Assembly (NCBI GenBank): GCA_021205255.1
Contig: JAJPXW010000133.1
Coordinates: forward strand, 1-6,872
Reading direction: 5' to 3'
From: Burkholderiales bacterium
GTDB lineage: Bacteria > Pseudomonadota > Gammaproteobacteria > Burkholderiales > Burkholderiaceae_F
Length of the DNA: 6,872 nucleotides
Made by a program: the position numbers and the translations under genes. This document shows positions 1-6,095 of this stretch, in pieces (the first letter of the stretch is position 1; each line of letters opens with the position of its first letter). A model generated the notes under the pieces. It saw nothing but the letters and a program-made list of their open reading frames with translations. It was not told the origin of the DNA and did no database searches.

Positions 1-2
1 AG

Positions 3-80
3 TCCATTGATCTCTTTAAAGAAGTAGTTGATCAAAAGGGACCGCTGGTTCTTTTACAAAATTTCCACCTAGCAATTTGA
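3..80 (+). CDS. C-terminal end of an unrecognised upstream gene (partial, 5' end outside window)
   Basis: An open frame enters the window from the left edge and reads 25 codons, ending with the residues QKGPLVLLQNFHLAI and a TGA stop at 78-80. The other two plus-strand frames close within the first 30 bases. The residue mix (charged amphipathic stretch, then a hydrophobic LVLL segment) looks like ordinary protein, and a hairpin with terminator-like geometry starts three bases after the stop. These are the only reasons to call it the tail of a real gene. I do not recognise the family and no function can be given from so short a piece. Confidence 0.45.
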   Translation, partial: SIDLFKEVVDQKGPLVLLQNFHLAI

Positions 81-82
81 GC

Positions 83-118
83 CCTCCAAGCTGAGTTTTT
101 GACCAACTTGGAGGATTT
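83..118 (+). terminator. Possible intrinsic terminator after the left-edge gene
   Basis: An 8-bp perfect stem pairs CCTCCAAG (83-90) with CTTGGAGG (107-114) around a 16-base loop. Only a short ATTT follows, so the U-tract is poor. The position immediately after the TGA at 78-80 and ahead of nfsB supports a transcription end, but the long loop and weak U-run make it less convincing than the other terminators here. Confidence 0.45.
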
Positions 119-192
119 GTAACAAGCAAGGGAAAATATTGGCGTATAAGAAGTCTCCAATTGAGGTTAACCACTTAGATAAAGGAAACCAA

Positions 193-837
193 ATGAACTT
201 TCTAGAGCTTTCCAAAAAGCGCTTTACAGCTAAGGAATACAATCCAAACAAGAAAATTTCAGACGCTGATTTCGAAACCCTGAAACAAATTCTTCGCCTT
301 TCACCTTCTTCAGTCAATAGCCAGCCATGGATTTTCCTTACTGGTTCTACTCCAGAACAGAAAGCCAAGATTCGCCCAGCAGTTGCAGACTTCAACTGGC
401 CACGCCTTGACACTTGCTCCCACTTTGTATTAATCGCTGTGCACAATGGTCTTGACGAAAAGTTCTTGCTAAAGATTATTGAAGCCGGCAAGAAAGACGG
501 ACGTCTAAAGACAGAAGAGGAAATTAAGGCTGATAACGAAAGCAGAAAGTATTGGGTTGGGCTACGTGACTCTCTTGGTGAGACTCAGACTTGGGAAGAA
601 AAGCAAGCCTACATTGCTATGACCGTACTGCTCTACGCTGCAGCTAGCATGGGCATCGATTCCACTCCTATTGAAGGTTTCGACCCGAAAGCAATGGATA
701 AGCTCCTTGGCCTGACCAACTACGGACTGCATAGTGTTCTTATCGTCACGCTTGGTTATGACGCAGAAAACGATGCAAACCGCACAAAACCAAAATCCAG
801 ACTTTCAATGGATTTCCTATTCCACGATATCAAGTAA
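193..837 (+). CDS. nfsB: NfsB-type oxygen-insensitive NAD(P)H nitroreductase
   Basis: The product is a 214-residue FMN flavoprotein of the nitroreductase family, very close in length to E. coli NfsB (217). Such cytosolic dimers reduce nitro compounds, quinones and pteridines by two-electron steps from NAD(P)H. Family landmarks visible are the N-terminal KR at 9-10, SPSSVNSQPW at 37-46 (FMN-phosphate region), DGRLKTEEE near 103-110, PIEGFDP at 159-165 and PKSRL at 200-204, all at NfsB-like positions. Relative to my recollection of E. coli NfsB, the segment before LDTCSH (72-77) is a few residues shorter. The ATG at 193 is chosen because AAAGGAAA (181-188) sits just upstream. A longer in-frame reading from TTG at 139 would add 18 residues that the family does not have and lacks a good ribosome binding site. 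The gene stands alone, between a possible terminator on the left and a clear one on the right. The natural substrate is not predictable. Confidence 0.9.
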   Translation: MNFLELSKKRFTAKEYNPNKKISDADFETLKQILRLSPSSVNSQPWIFLTGSTPEQKAKIRPAVADFNWPRLDTCSHFVLIAVHNGLDEKFLLKIIEAGKKDGRLKTEEEIKADNESRKYWVGLRDSLGETQTWEEKQAYIAMTVLLYAAASMGIDSTPIEGFDPKAMDKLLGLTNYGLHSVLIVTLGYDAENDANRTKPKSRLSMDFLFHDIK

Positions 838-851
838 ACAAGTCGCTTGAC

Positions 852-884
852 CAAAGGCTGGGAATTCTCAGCCTTTGTTGTCTT
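852..884 (+). terminator. Intrinsic terminator of nfsB
   Basis: CAAAGGCTG (852-860) pairs perfectly with CAGCCTTTG (869-877), and G861-T868 plus G862-C867 can extend the stem to 11 pairs with an AATT loop. The stem is followed by TTGTCTT. It lies 14 bases after the nfsB stop. On the minus strand the stem is followed by GGTCAAG rather than a T-run, so it is unlikely to serve the convergent dehydratase gene equally well. Confidence 0.85.
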
Positions 885-994
885 AACTCTAAGTGTTGAC
901 TATTTCATTGCCACTAGCTACTAAATTGACACGCCAACCAAAGAACAGGTAAATCATCCGTGATTTGGATTCCTATGCATGAAATTCCTAAGAA

Positions 995-2158
995 TCAGAT
1001 AAAGCGGCAGACATGGTCGACTGCAATATCGGAAAAGCCCAGGGACTCGGCTTTAGTCGGTTTGCCAGAAGCGACTTCAAGCACTTCCTCGTAGATCTTT
1101 TCACCAGCCTGCGAAATAGTTTCGTCTCCTTCGAGAATTCCGGAAACATCCACGTCCATGTTATCGGCCATTCGTTTTGCCGTAATTGGATTACCAGTTA
1201 CTTTGATCACGGGACTTAAAGCATGACCAGTGGGCGTCCCTCTTCCAGTAGTGAAAACTACAACTGTCGCACCTCCAGCAATCATGCTCGTTACCGAAGA
1301 AATGTCATAGCCCGGCGTATCCATAATTAGAGCGCCTTTCTTTGTTGGCCGTGCTGCTTCTTGTAGAACTTCGGTAATTGGACGGGTACCACCTTTATGG
1401 ATGCAACCTAGCGACTTTTCCTCTATGGTCGATAGGCCGCCAGCTTTATTTCCAGGAGTTGGCTGTCCAGTTCTGCAATCTTGTCCGGCAAGAGCTAAAT
1501 GCTTTTCGTAGTCTTCGCAAATCCGAATGATTTGGTCATGGATTTCAGGTGTCGCTCCCCTCTTAGCTAAAACGTGTTCAGCTCCAATATATTCGACAGT
1601 CTCGCTCATCATGGTAGTGCCACCAGCGTCGTAGACACGGTCGGCCATGTTTCCTACTGCAGGATTCGAAGCGATTCCACTTGTTGCGTCAGATCCTCCG
1701 CATTCAATAGCGACGAAAAGGTCAGATGCAGGACAAGGGACTCTTTGCTGTTTTGCCGCTTCTTGCACCATTTCTCTAGCCGCTCTGACAGCCGCTTCAG
1801 CGGTTTTAATAGTTCCTCCAATTTCCTGAATACCAAAAGAGACAACTGGCTTGGAAGTCTGTTTTCTTATTGAATCCGCAAGTTCCTTATGGCCAACAGT
1901 TTCACAACCCAATCCAATAATCACTACTCCATAGACATTGGGGTTGAGAGCAAAACCCGTCAACACTCGTTGCGTCATTTCAGTATTGGCAGTGACGTCC
2001 GAGCACCCAACATTAATAATGACGTTTTTAGTGCCTTGGACCTGAGAAGCGACTACACGACACGTTTCTGAAGCACAAGCGCAAGATGGAAGAATAAGCA
2101 CATGGTTTCTTACGCCGACAGAGCCATCGTCGCGTTTATATCCAAGAAATTCATTCAT
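995..2158 (-). CDS. UxaA-family dehydratase/lyase, large (catalytic) subunit
   Basis: This 387-residue protein matches the C-terminal part of UxaA (altronate dehydratase) and GarD, and the separate large subunit SuyB of sulfolactate sulfo-lyase. These metal-dependent enzymes remove water, or sulfite, from sugar-acid-like substrates. Visible family blocks are GYKRDDGSVGVRN at 6-18, GCSD at 51-54, GLGCETVG at 82-89, ECGGSDATSGIASNPAVG at 152-169, SETVEYIGAEHVLAKR at 185-200, KAGGLSTIEEKSLGCIHKGG at 238-257, MDTPGYD at 279-285 and TGRGTPTGH at 304-312. Conserved cysteines C52, C85, C153 and C252 lie in these blocks. The start is firm: AAAGGAG lies a few bases upstream and the ATG overlaps the stop of the small subunit by ATGA, implying translational coupling. 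The family is sure. The substrate (altronate, galactarate, sulfolactate or another acid) is not, since no pathway neighbours are present. Confidence 0.9.
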   Translation of the reverse strand: MNEFLGYKRDDGSVGVRNHVLILPSCACASETCRVVASQVQGTKNVIINVGCSDVTANTEMTQRVLTGFALNPNVYGVVIIGLGCETVGHKELADSIRKQTSKPVVSFGIQEIGGTIKTAEAAVRAAREMVQEAAKQQRVPCPASDLFVAIECGGSDATSGIASNPAVGNMADRVYDAGGTTMMSETVEYIGAEHVLAKRGATPEIHDQIIRICEDYEKHLALAGQDCRTGQPTPGNKAGGLSTIEEKSLGCIHKGGTRPITEVLQEAARPTKKGALIMDTPGYDISSVTSMIAGGATVVVFTTGRGTPTGHALSPVIKVTGNPITAKRMADNMDVDVSGILEGDETISQAGEKIYEEVLEVASGKPTKAESLGFSDIAVDHVCRFI

Positions 2159-2469
2159 GCTTTTTCTCCTTTAAGGATGTATTCGTCTTCGTATTTACGA
2201 GGCTGACTTGCAATATTGTGGTGATCGGCTAAGCATCCTTTCTTTATATCTTCAGTAGCTTTACCTATCACTTCGCCGTACTTAACGATTTCTTCACCTG
2301 ATGGAATATCTTTTAATGCGATTTTGTTGCAGAAAGGAATTGCTGACTGAGCGACTAAAACATAAGTGGAACCATCGGGTTCCAAGATAGTAACTTCATC
2401 GTTTGCAACTACAGCAGAAGTGCATACAGCGATATTGTCAGTGGAATGAATATGGAGTGCTTTTGGCAT
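2155..2469 (-). CDS. UxaA-family dehydratase/lyase, small SAF-domain subunit
   Basis: This is a 104-residue SAF-domain protein corresponding to the N-terminal domain of E. coli-type UxaA/GarD or the separate SuyA subunit, and it forms the partner of the large subunit encoded immediately downstream. Landmarks are ALHIHSTDNIAV at 4-15, IALKDIPSGEEIVKYGEVIG at 50-69 and DHHN at 82-85. The start at 2469 (ATG) gives the typical domain beginning and has a modest AAGAG about five bases upstream. An in-frame TTG at 2550 would add 27 unrelated residues and would lie upstream of the TATAAT box, so it is rejected. Two usually conserved spots differ: the familiar GHK before the IALxDI block reads CNK (47-49), and the usual HVHxHN reads LADHHN (80-85). 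A specialised or different substrate is possible. The gene leads the two-gene transcription unit. Confidence 0.85.
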   Translation of the reverse strand: MPKALHIHSTDNIAVCTSAVVANDEVTILEPDGSTYVLVAQSAIPFCNKIALKDIPSGEEIVKYGEVIGKATEDIKKGCLADHHNIASQPRKYEDEYILKGEKA

Positions 2470-2502
2470 TAGAACTCTTAGTTGAAGGTTGCTTCTTGGG
2501 AA

Positions 2503-2508
2503 ATTATA
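2503..2508 (-). promoter_or_regulatory. Probable -10 box of the SAF/UxaA pair
   Basis: On the minus strand a perfect TATAAT lies 34 bases before the small-subunit ATG, which would give a short leader of roughly 25-30 bases. No good -35 hexamer is seen at 16-18 bases upstream (the 17-base position reads GCCATT), so the promoter may be activator-dependent or the box may be fortuitous. Confidence 0.45.
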
Positions 2509-2509
2509 A

Positions 2510-2694
2510 AGGCGCAGCCCTGAACAATGGCCTTGAATTTCCGTGTACAAGCCACTAAAGACAAGGCTGCTAAAAGGAAGTCATTTCTTAAAACACCAGC
2601 GCTTTAGGGGACACTTTGCGCAAAATGGTCATATTCCTCCTCTATTTACTCAAAACAGTACTGACCATCTCCTCAAGATCCTGTAATTGAATGT
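2510..2694. other. Divergent intergenic regulatory region
   Basis: This stretch separates the minus-strand dehydratase pair from the plus-strand lysine-regulated operon. No gene-like reading frame is found in it. It contains a perfect 10-bp palindrome (2615-2624), a 7-bp inverted repeat with arms at 2625-2631 and 2662-2668, and an 8-bp palindrome CAGTACTG (2656-2663). Any of these could be operators for one or both promoters, but none could be matched to a known regulator. Confidence 0.5.
2615..2624. promoter_or_regulatory. Palindromic operator candidate TTTGCGCAAA
   Basis: This is a perfect 10-bp dyad with a central CG step. It lies about 110 bases upstream of the minus-strand -10 box and about 70 bases upstream of the plus-strand -10 box. 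A central CG is typical of LacI-family operators, but a 10-bp palindrome alone is weak evidence. The regulator, if any, is outside the window. Confidence 0.3.
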
Positions 2695-2700
2695 TATATT
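2692..2700 (+). promoter_or_regulatory. Extended -10 promoter of the lysine-riboswitch operon
   Basis: TGTTATATT combines the TGn extension with a hexamer matching TATAAT at five of six positions. Transcription would begin near 2706-2708, just before the riboswitch P1 helix at 2713, which is where a riboswitch transcript should start. The upstream -35 region (TCAAGA near 2673-2678) is poor, as is common for extended -10 promoters. Confidence 0.6.
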
Positions 2701-2704
2701 TTTA

Positions 2705-2880
2705 ACTGAAAGTTGACAGAGGCGCGGAACGGAATAGTAGTCAGCCTAGGAGGCATCCGTAAACTGATGAAAGGCCAAGCCGCCGAAACAAGCTTTCGGG
2801 CACGAAAGCTTAGTTGGGCACAGACAGAATATGCCTGTGACTCCTGCAAATTAGCAGAGGAGCTGTCGGTGAGCTCAGAC
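2705..2880 (+). ncRNA. Lysine riboswitch (L box) aptamer
   Basis: The conserved core of the lysine riboswitch is present in order: AGAGGCGCGG (2718-2727), AGTAGTC (2736-2742), GAGGC (2750-2754), AAAGGCC (2770-2776), GCCGCCGAA (2779-2787), TTGGGC (2814-2819) and GAGCTGTC (2860-2867). Helices that can be drawn are P1 (TTGACAG 2713-2719 with CTGTCGG 2863-2869, two G-U pairs), P2 base (GGCG 2721-2724 with CGCC 2781-2784), P3 (AAGCTTTCG 2790-2798 with CGAAAGCTT 2803-2811), P4 (CACAG 2819-2823 with CTGTG 2835-2839) and P5 (CTCC 2841-2844 with GGAG 2859-2862, continued by TGC/GCA after a bulge). A terminator follows directly, so lysine binding should reduce transcription of the permease and amidohydrolase. 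Motif order and five-helix architecture make the class assignment firm. Exact ends are approximate. Confidence 0.92.
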
Positions 2881-2884
2881 TCAA

Positions 2885-2921
2885 AAAGCTGCATCGACAT
2901 CTTGCAGCTTTCTTAGTTTTT
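2885..2921 (+). terminator. Lysine-responsive terminator of the riboswitch expression platform
   Basis: AAAGCTGCA (2885-2893) pairs perfectly over 9 bp with TGCAGCTTT (2903-2911), with a 9-base loop and a following CTTAGTTTTT. It lies in the leader, 22 bases before the permease ATG, so it is an attenuator and not a gene end. The P1 3' strand TGTCGGTG (2864-2871) can pair with CATCGACA (2892-2899), which overlaps the stem end and loop, giving a competing antiterminator when lysine is absent. Confidence 0.85.
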
Positions 2922-2942
2922 AACCTAACCAAGGAAATTACT

Positions 2943-4370
2943 ATGTCTGACTCATCATCTCGGCACGTGCAAGAACTGAGTTCGGAAAAGACAGAACTCA
3001 GACGTGAAGTCGGCCTCTTTGGCGGCTTATCCGTCCTAGCTGGCATCATGATTGGTTCCGGAATCTTCTACATTGGCGGTATAGTCCTAGCCCGATGCAA
3101 TTTAAGCCTCGGCTTGGCAATTTTGGTCTGGGTTATCGGTGGAGTCATCACATTACTCAGTGGGATTTGCTTTGCCGAACTAGGGGCCATGATGCCTAAG
3201 GCCGGTGGCAGCTATGTGTATTTGCGAGAAGCTTTCGGAGAAAGAATTGCTTTTATCAATGGCATTTGCAAATTCTTGCTTTCTTCTCCAGGCTCCATTG
3301 GCGCTCTTGCTGTTGCTTTCGCAGCTGCAATTTCATCGATTTATCCTCTTGACCCATTGACTCAGAAGGCAATTGCCATTATTTCCGTCCTTCTTCTCAC
3401 GTGGATAAACGTACGAGGAATTAAGTTCGGCAACATGGTCCAGTGCATTTTCATGGTTCTTAAGCTGCTTCCAATCTTTCTAATCCTGATCGCTGGATTA
3501 ATGCTTGGCCGTCAACATCCGAACTTCTTTACCATCCCTGGTGAGATGCCATCGTTTTTAGACATTCTTTCAATGATTGGCTTTGCCATCATCGCTACTA
3601 TGTGGGCTTATGAGGGCTGGACTAATCTCAATAACGTAGCAGAAGAAGTTAAGAATCCAAAGAGAAATATTCCACTATCGTTAATCATTTCGATCGTTGG
3701 CGTGATGGTTCTTTACGTCCTCTTTAACTTTGCCATCTATAGAGTTCTACCTTTTGACTTTATTACTCAGATGGTCTCGGAAAAGAATTACTACCTTGGC
3801 ACTTATGCAGCAGGCGACTTGTTTGGCTCATACGGCAAGTTAATCGTTGCAGTCGCCATGATTCTCGCCATCTTCAATTCTTTAAATGGCTGCATCATGG
3901 TCTTCCCAAGAGCTTTCTACGCTATGGCCAAGGACGGTCTTCTGTTCAAGAGTTTTGCTGAAGTTCATCCAGTCTACAAGACCCCGAAGTACGCCATTAT
4001 TGGTACAGCAATCGTCTCAATTATTCTGATTAGCTTCAGAACCTTAGGGCAACTGACTAATCTAGTTGCAATCTACGGATTGATATTCCATGGTCTGACT
4101 TTCTATGCAGTAGTTGTCCTTCGCAAGAAGTATCCAGACATGGTTAGACCTTACAAGGTCTGGTTCTACCCGGTCACTATTTTCCTAGTTTGCGGAATCA
4201 CCATTGGCCTTATCATTAATACATTCTGGAAGGATCCAGTAACTGCAATGATTGGCGTTGTATTCCCACTCGGTAGCTGGGCACTTTATGAATACCTGGA
4301 AAGACGCAAGGCCACTGCGTCCGTACCAACAATGGCCACCCTCCCACAACTTTCTATAAGCGAAGAGTGA
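2943..4370 (+). CDS. APC-superfamily amino-acid transporter, LAT-like, lysine-riboswitch controlled
   Basis: This is a 475-residue inner-membrane transporter with about twelve hydrophobic segments, roughly at 24-48, 55-77, 103-130, 142-159, 165-187, 205-229, 244-268, 296-320, 350-365, 371-392, 408-428 and 432-452. The unwound TM1 substrate motif GSGIF is at 38-42. The TM6 region reads WAYEGWTNLN (221-230), followed by the family signature AEEVKNPKRNIPLSL (233-247), both characteristic of the LAT branch of the APC superfamily (the group containing SteT and mammalian SLC7 light chains). The ATG at 2943 has AAGGAA (2931-2936) at good spacing. Because the gene sits directly behind a lysine riboswitch, the likely cargo is lysine or a lysine-containing compound. 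The fold alone would not show this, and LAT-like proteins often act as exchangers. The downstream amidohydrolase begins one base after the stop. Confidence 0.9.
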   Translation: MSDSSSRHVQELSSEKTELRREVGLFGGLSVLAGIMIGSGIFYIGGIVLARCNLSLGLAILVWVIGGVITLLSGICFAELGAMMPKAGGSYVYLREAFGERIAFINGICKFLLSSPGSIGALAVAFAAAISSIYPLDPLTQKAIAIISVLLLTWINVRGIKFGNMVQCIFMVLKLLPIFLILIAGLMLGRQHPNFFTIPGEMPSFLDILSMIGFAIIATMWAYEGWTNLNNVAEEVKNPKRNIPLSLIISIVGVMVLYVLFNFAIYRVLPFDFITQMVSEKNYYLGTYAAGDLFGSYGKLIVAVAMILAIFNSLNGCIMVFPRAFYAMAKDGLLFKSFAEVHPVYKTPKYAIIGTAIVSIILISFRTLGQLTNLVAIYGLIFHGLTFYAVVVLRKKYPDMVRPYKVWFYPVTIFLVCGITIGLIINTFWKDPVTAMIGVVFPLGSWALYEYLERRKATASVPTMATLPQLSISEE

Positions 4371-4371
4371 C

Positions 4372-6021
4372 ATGACAAATAATACACAGACGCTGGATAG
4401 TCCAGTTCTAATTACCCACGCCAAAATTTACGTTGAAAAGAACGTATTTGCTGACAGCATCCTTATCGGTGAAGATGGAATCATCAGAGCCGTAGGTACT
4501 GAAGACGACATTGTCGGCGAATATGGATGTCCAGATACAGTGATAAAGGCTCAAGGGGCAACAATAGTACCTGGATTCAACGACTCGCATATGCATTTGC
4601 TGAACACAGGAATTGCGTTAAATGCAGTCCGGCTTCAAACGGCGCAAAGCGTTGATGAAGTCATCGAGCGTGGCAAGCAATACATAAAAGACAAGAATCC
4701 TCCAGCAGGAAGCGTTATCTATGGAATGGGATGGAACCAAGATCATTTCAAGGAACATAGGCTACTTAACAGAGATGACCTTGACAAAATTTCCACCACC
4801 TACCCCATAATTTTTGTACGTGCTTGTGGCCACATTATTGTTTGCAATAGCAAAGCACTAGAAATGGCTGGTGTAGATGGCAACACCATTCCAGCCGAAG
4901 GTGGGGCATTAGATAAAGACGAGCATGGCCGATTAACTGGAATTGCTCGTGAAAATGCCAGAGACCAAATCCGTTGGATTATGGCTGAGCAACCTGTAGA
5001 AGAAAAGGTTCGCCTGATCCAAATTGCCGTCGACTATGCCAATAAGTGCGGAATCACTTCTGTACAGACTTGTGATGTAAGAAATAGAGATTGGCAAACT
5101 TCGCTGGAAGCCTATGACGAATTTTTCGCAACTCGCATCCCCACTATTCGAGTAAGCCATCAATTCAGTTTCATGAAGCCAGAGCCACTCAAGAGCTTTT
5201 TAGCGTCTGAACGAGCTACTAAGCGAAACGATCCTTTCAATCAGCTTGGTGCTTTGAAATTGTTTGCCGATGGCAGTCTAGGTGCGCGTACTGCTTTAAT
5301 GAGGAAGCCATATCACGATGATCCAGAAAACACAGGTATAGCAACACTAACTCAAGAAGAAATTGAAGTTCTCACAAAGATGGCTCAGGATTCGGGCTTT
5401 CCGACAGTAGTGCATGCCATTGGCGATGGTGCGATTGAAAACGTCTTAAACGCTTTTGAAAATGTACTTAAGCCAGACAATCCATTGAGATGTGGAATTA
5501 TTCACGTACAAATCACGGATAGAGCTCTTCTAGAAAGATTTGCCAAGCAGAACATTCTTGCTTTCGTTCAACCAATCTTTATCCATTACGACTCAACTAT
5601 TGTGAACGATAGAGTGGGCGACGAAATGGCAGCCACAAGCTACAACTTCCACACATTGCAGGAACTTGGCGTTCATACCAGCCTCGGCACGGATAGTCCA
5701 GTAGAGGATATGAATCCATTAGAGAACCTATATTGCGCAGTAACTAGGAAGAGACTCCGTGATCCTGAAGATGAGCCTTACAACCCTGATGAAAAAATGG
5801 AAATTCAGGAGGCGGTCGATGCTTATACCTATGAAAGCGCTTACGCCACTGCTGAAAGTAGCCGTAAAGGAAGACTAAAACCTGGTTATGTAGCTGATCT
5901 GGTTTTACTTGATAAGGATATCTTTACAGAGAATCCCGAAGAGCTACTTAAAACCAGTGTGCTGGCCACAATGGTAAATGGGCGTTTTGTTTATTGGCAA
6001 CCACAGACACAACTTGCTTAA
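4372..6021 (+). CDS. YtcJ-like metal-dependent amidohydrolase (Amidohydrolase_3 family)
   Basis: This is a 549-residue, probably cytosolic enzyme of the amidohydrolase superfamily. It has a small beta-domain formed by both ends (residues about 10-65 and 500-545) around a TIM-barrel. Metal and catalytic landmarks are DSHMH at 71-75 (the HxH pair H73/H75), K296 in GALKLFADGSLGARTA (the likely carboxylated lysine), H348 in VVHAIGDGA, H378 in IIHVQ and D441 in GTDSPVEDMNP. All are present, so it should be active. No signal peptide is seen. Family members hydrolyse amide or N-acyl bonds (N-substituted formamide deformylase is one studied example), but most have no known substrate. The ATG at 4372 follows the permease TGA by one base, with GAAGAG inside the permease end serving as ribosome binding site, so translation is probably coupled. 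Co-control by the lysine riboswitch suggests a lysine-yielding reaction. This is inference. Confidence 0.88.
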   Translation: MTNNTQTLDSPVLITHAKIYVEKNVFADSILIGEDGIIRAVGTEDDIVGEYGCPDTVIKAQGATIVPGFNDSHMHLLNTGIALNAVRLQTAQSVDEVIERGKQYIKDKNPPAGSVIYGMGWNQDHFKEHRLLNRDDLDKISTTYPIIFVRACGHIIVCNSKALEMAGVDGNTIPAEGGALDKDEHGRLTGIARENARDQIRWIMAEQPVEEKVRLIQIAVDYANKCGITSVQTCDVRNRDWQTSLEAYDEFFATRIPTIRVSHQFSFMKPEPLKSFLASERATKRNDPFNQLGALKLFADGSLGARTALMRKPYHDDPENTGIATLTQEEIEVLTKMAQDSGFPTVVHAIGDGAIENVLNAFENVLKPDNPLRCGIIHVQITDRALLERFAKQNILAFVQPIFIHYDSTIVNDRVGDEMAATSYNFHTLQELGVHTSLGTDSPVEDMNPLENLYCAVTRKRLRDPEDEPYNPDEKMEIQEAVDAYTYESAYATAESSRKGRLKPGYVADLVLLDKDIFTENPEELLKTSVLATMVNGRFVYWQPQTQLA

Positions 6022-6044
6022 CTAATTAGTTCTAGGCACTTCAT

Positions 6045-6083
6045 AAAAGCCCTAAGCAAATTCCGCTTGGGGCTTTTCGTTCT
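6045..6083. terminator. Bidirectional intrinsic terminator
   Basis: A 13-bp stem (6045-6057 with 6065-6077, one T-G pair) has A-rich and T-rich ends and a 7-base loop. On the plus strand it ends in TTTTCGTTCTCTTT and stops the permease-amidohydrolase transcript 24 bases after the stop codon. On the minus strand it ends in TTTT and lies just after the flavodoxin stop, so one hairpin can serve both convergent genes. Confidence 0.88.
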
Positions 6084-6095
6084 CTTTGCAAAGAT

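Noticed and set aside
145..150. TATAAG as the -10 box for nfsB
   Set aside because: No -35 element at proper spacing (the TTGTAA at 117-122 is 22 bases away) and no TGn extension; the nfsB promoter could not be placed.
139..192. In-frame TTG extension of nfsB by 18 residues
   Set aside because: It has no convincing ribosome binding site, whereas ATG at 193 follows AAAGGAAA and gives an NfsB-length protein starting at the family's usual position.
69..491. Minus-strand 140-codon open frame over the nfsB start
   Set aside because: It is antisense to a clearly conserved gene, runs through the upstream hairpin, has no recognisable motif and is best read as a shadow.
896..926. TTGACT followed by TACTAAAT, resembling a plus-strand promoter
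   Set aside because: The -10 match is poor at acceptable spacing and it would fire into the 3' end of the convergent dehydratase gene with no downstream plus-strand gene.
951..966. Small hairpin AAATCA-TCCG-TGATTT as terminator for the minus-strand dehydratase pair
   Set aside because: Only six mostly A-T pairs and no T-run on the minus strand after it, so it is too weak to call.
2470..2550. N-terminal extension of the SAF subunit from TTG at 2550
   Set aside because: The added residues do not resemble the SAF domain, and the extension would begin upstream of the TATAAT box at 2503-2508.
2713..2916. Plus-strand 67-codon open frame starting with TTG
   Set aside because: It coincides exactly with the lysine riboswitch and attenuator, whose RNA motifs explain the sequence.
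2694..3049. Minus-strand open frames across the riboswitch and permease start
   Set aside because: They are antisense to the riboswitch and to a conserved coding region, with no protein-family features.
4185..4424. Minus-strand open frame spanning the permease-amidohydrolase junction
   Set aside because: It is antisense to two conserved genes and has no ribosome binding site or motif support.
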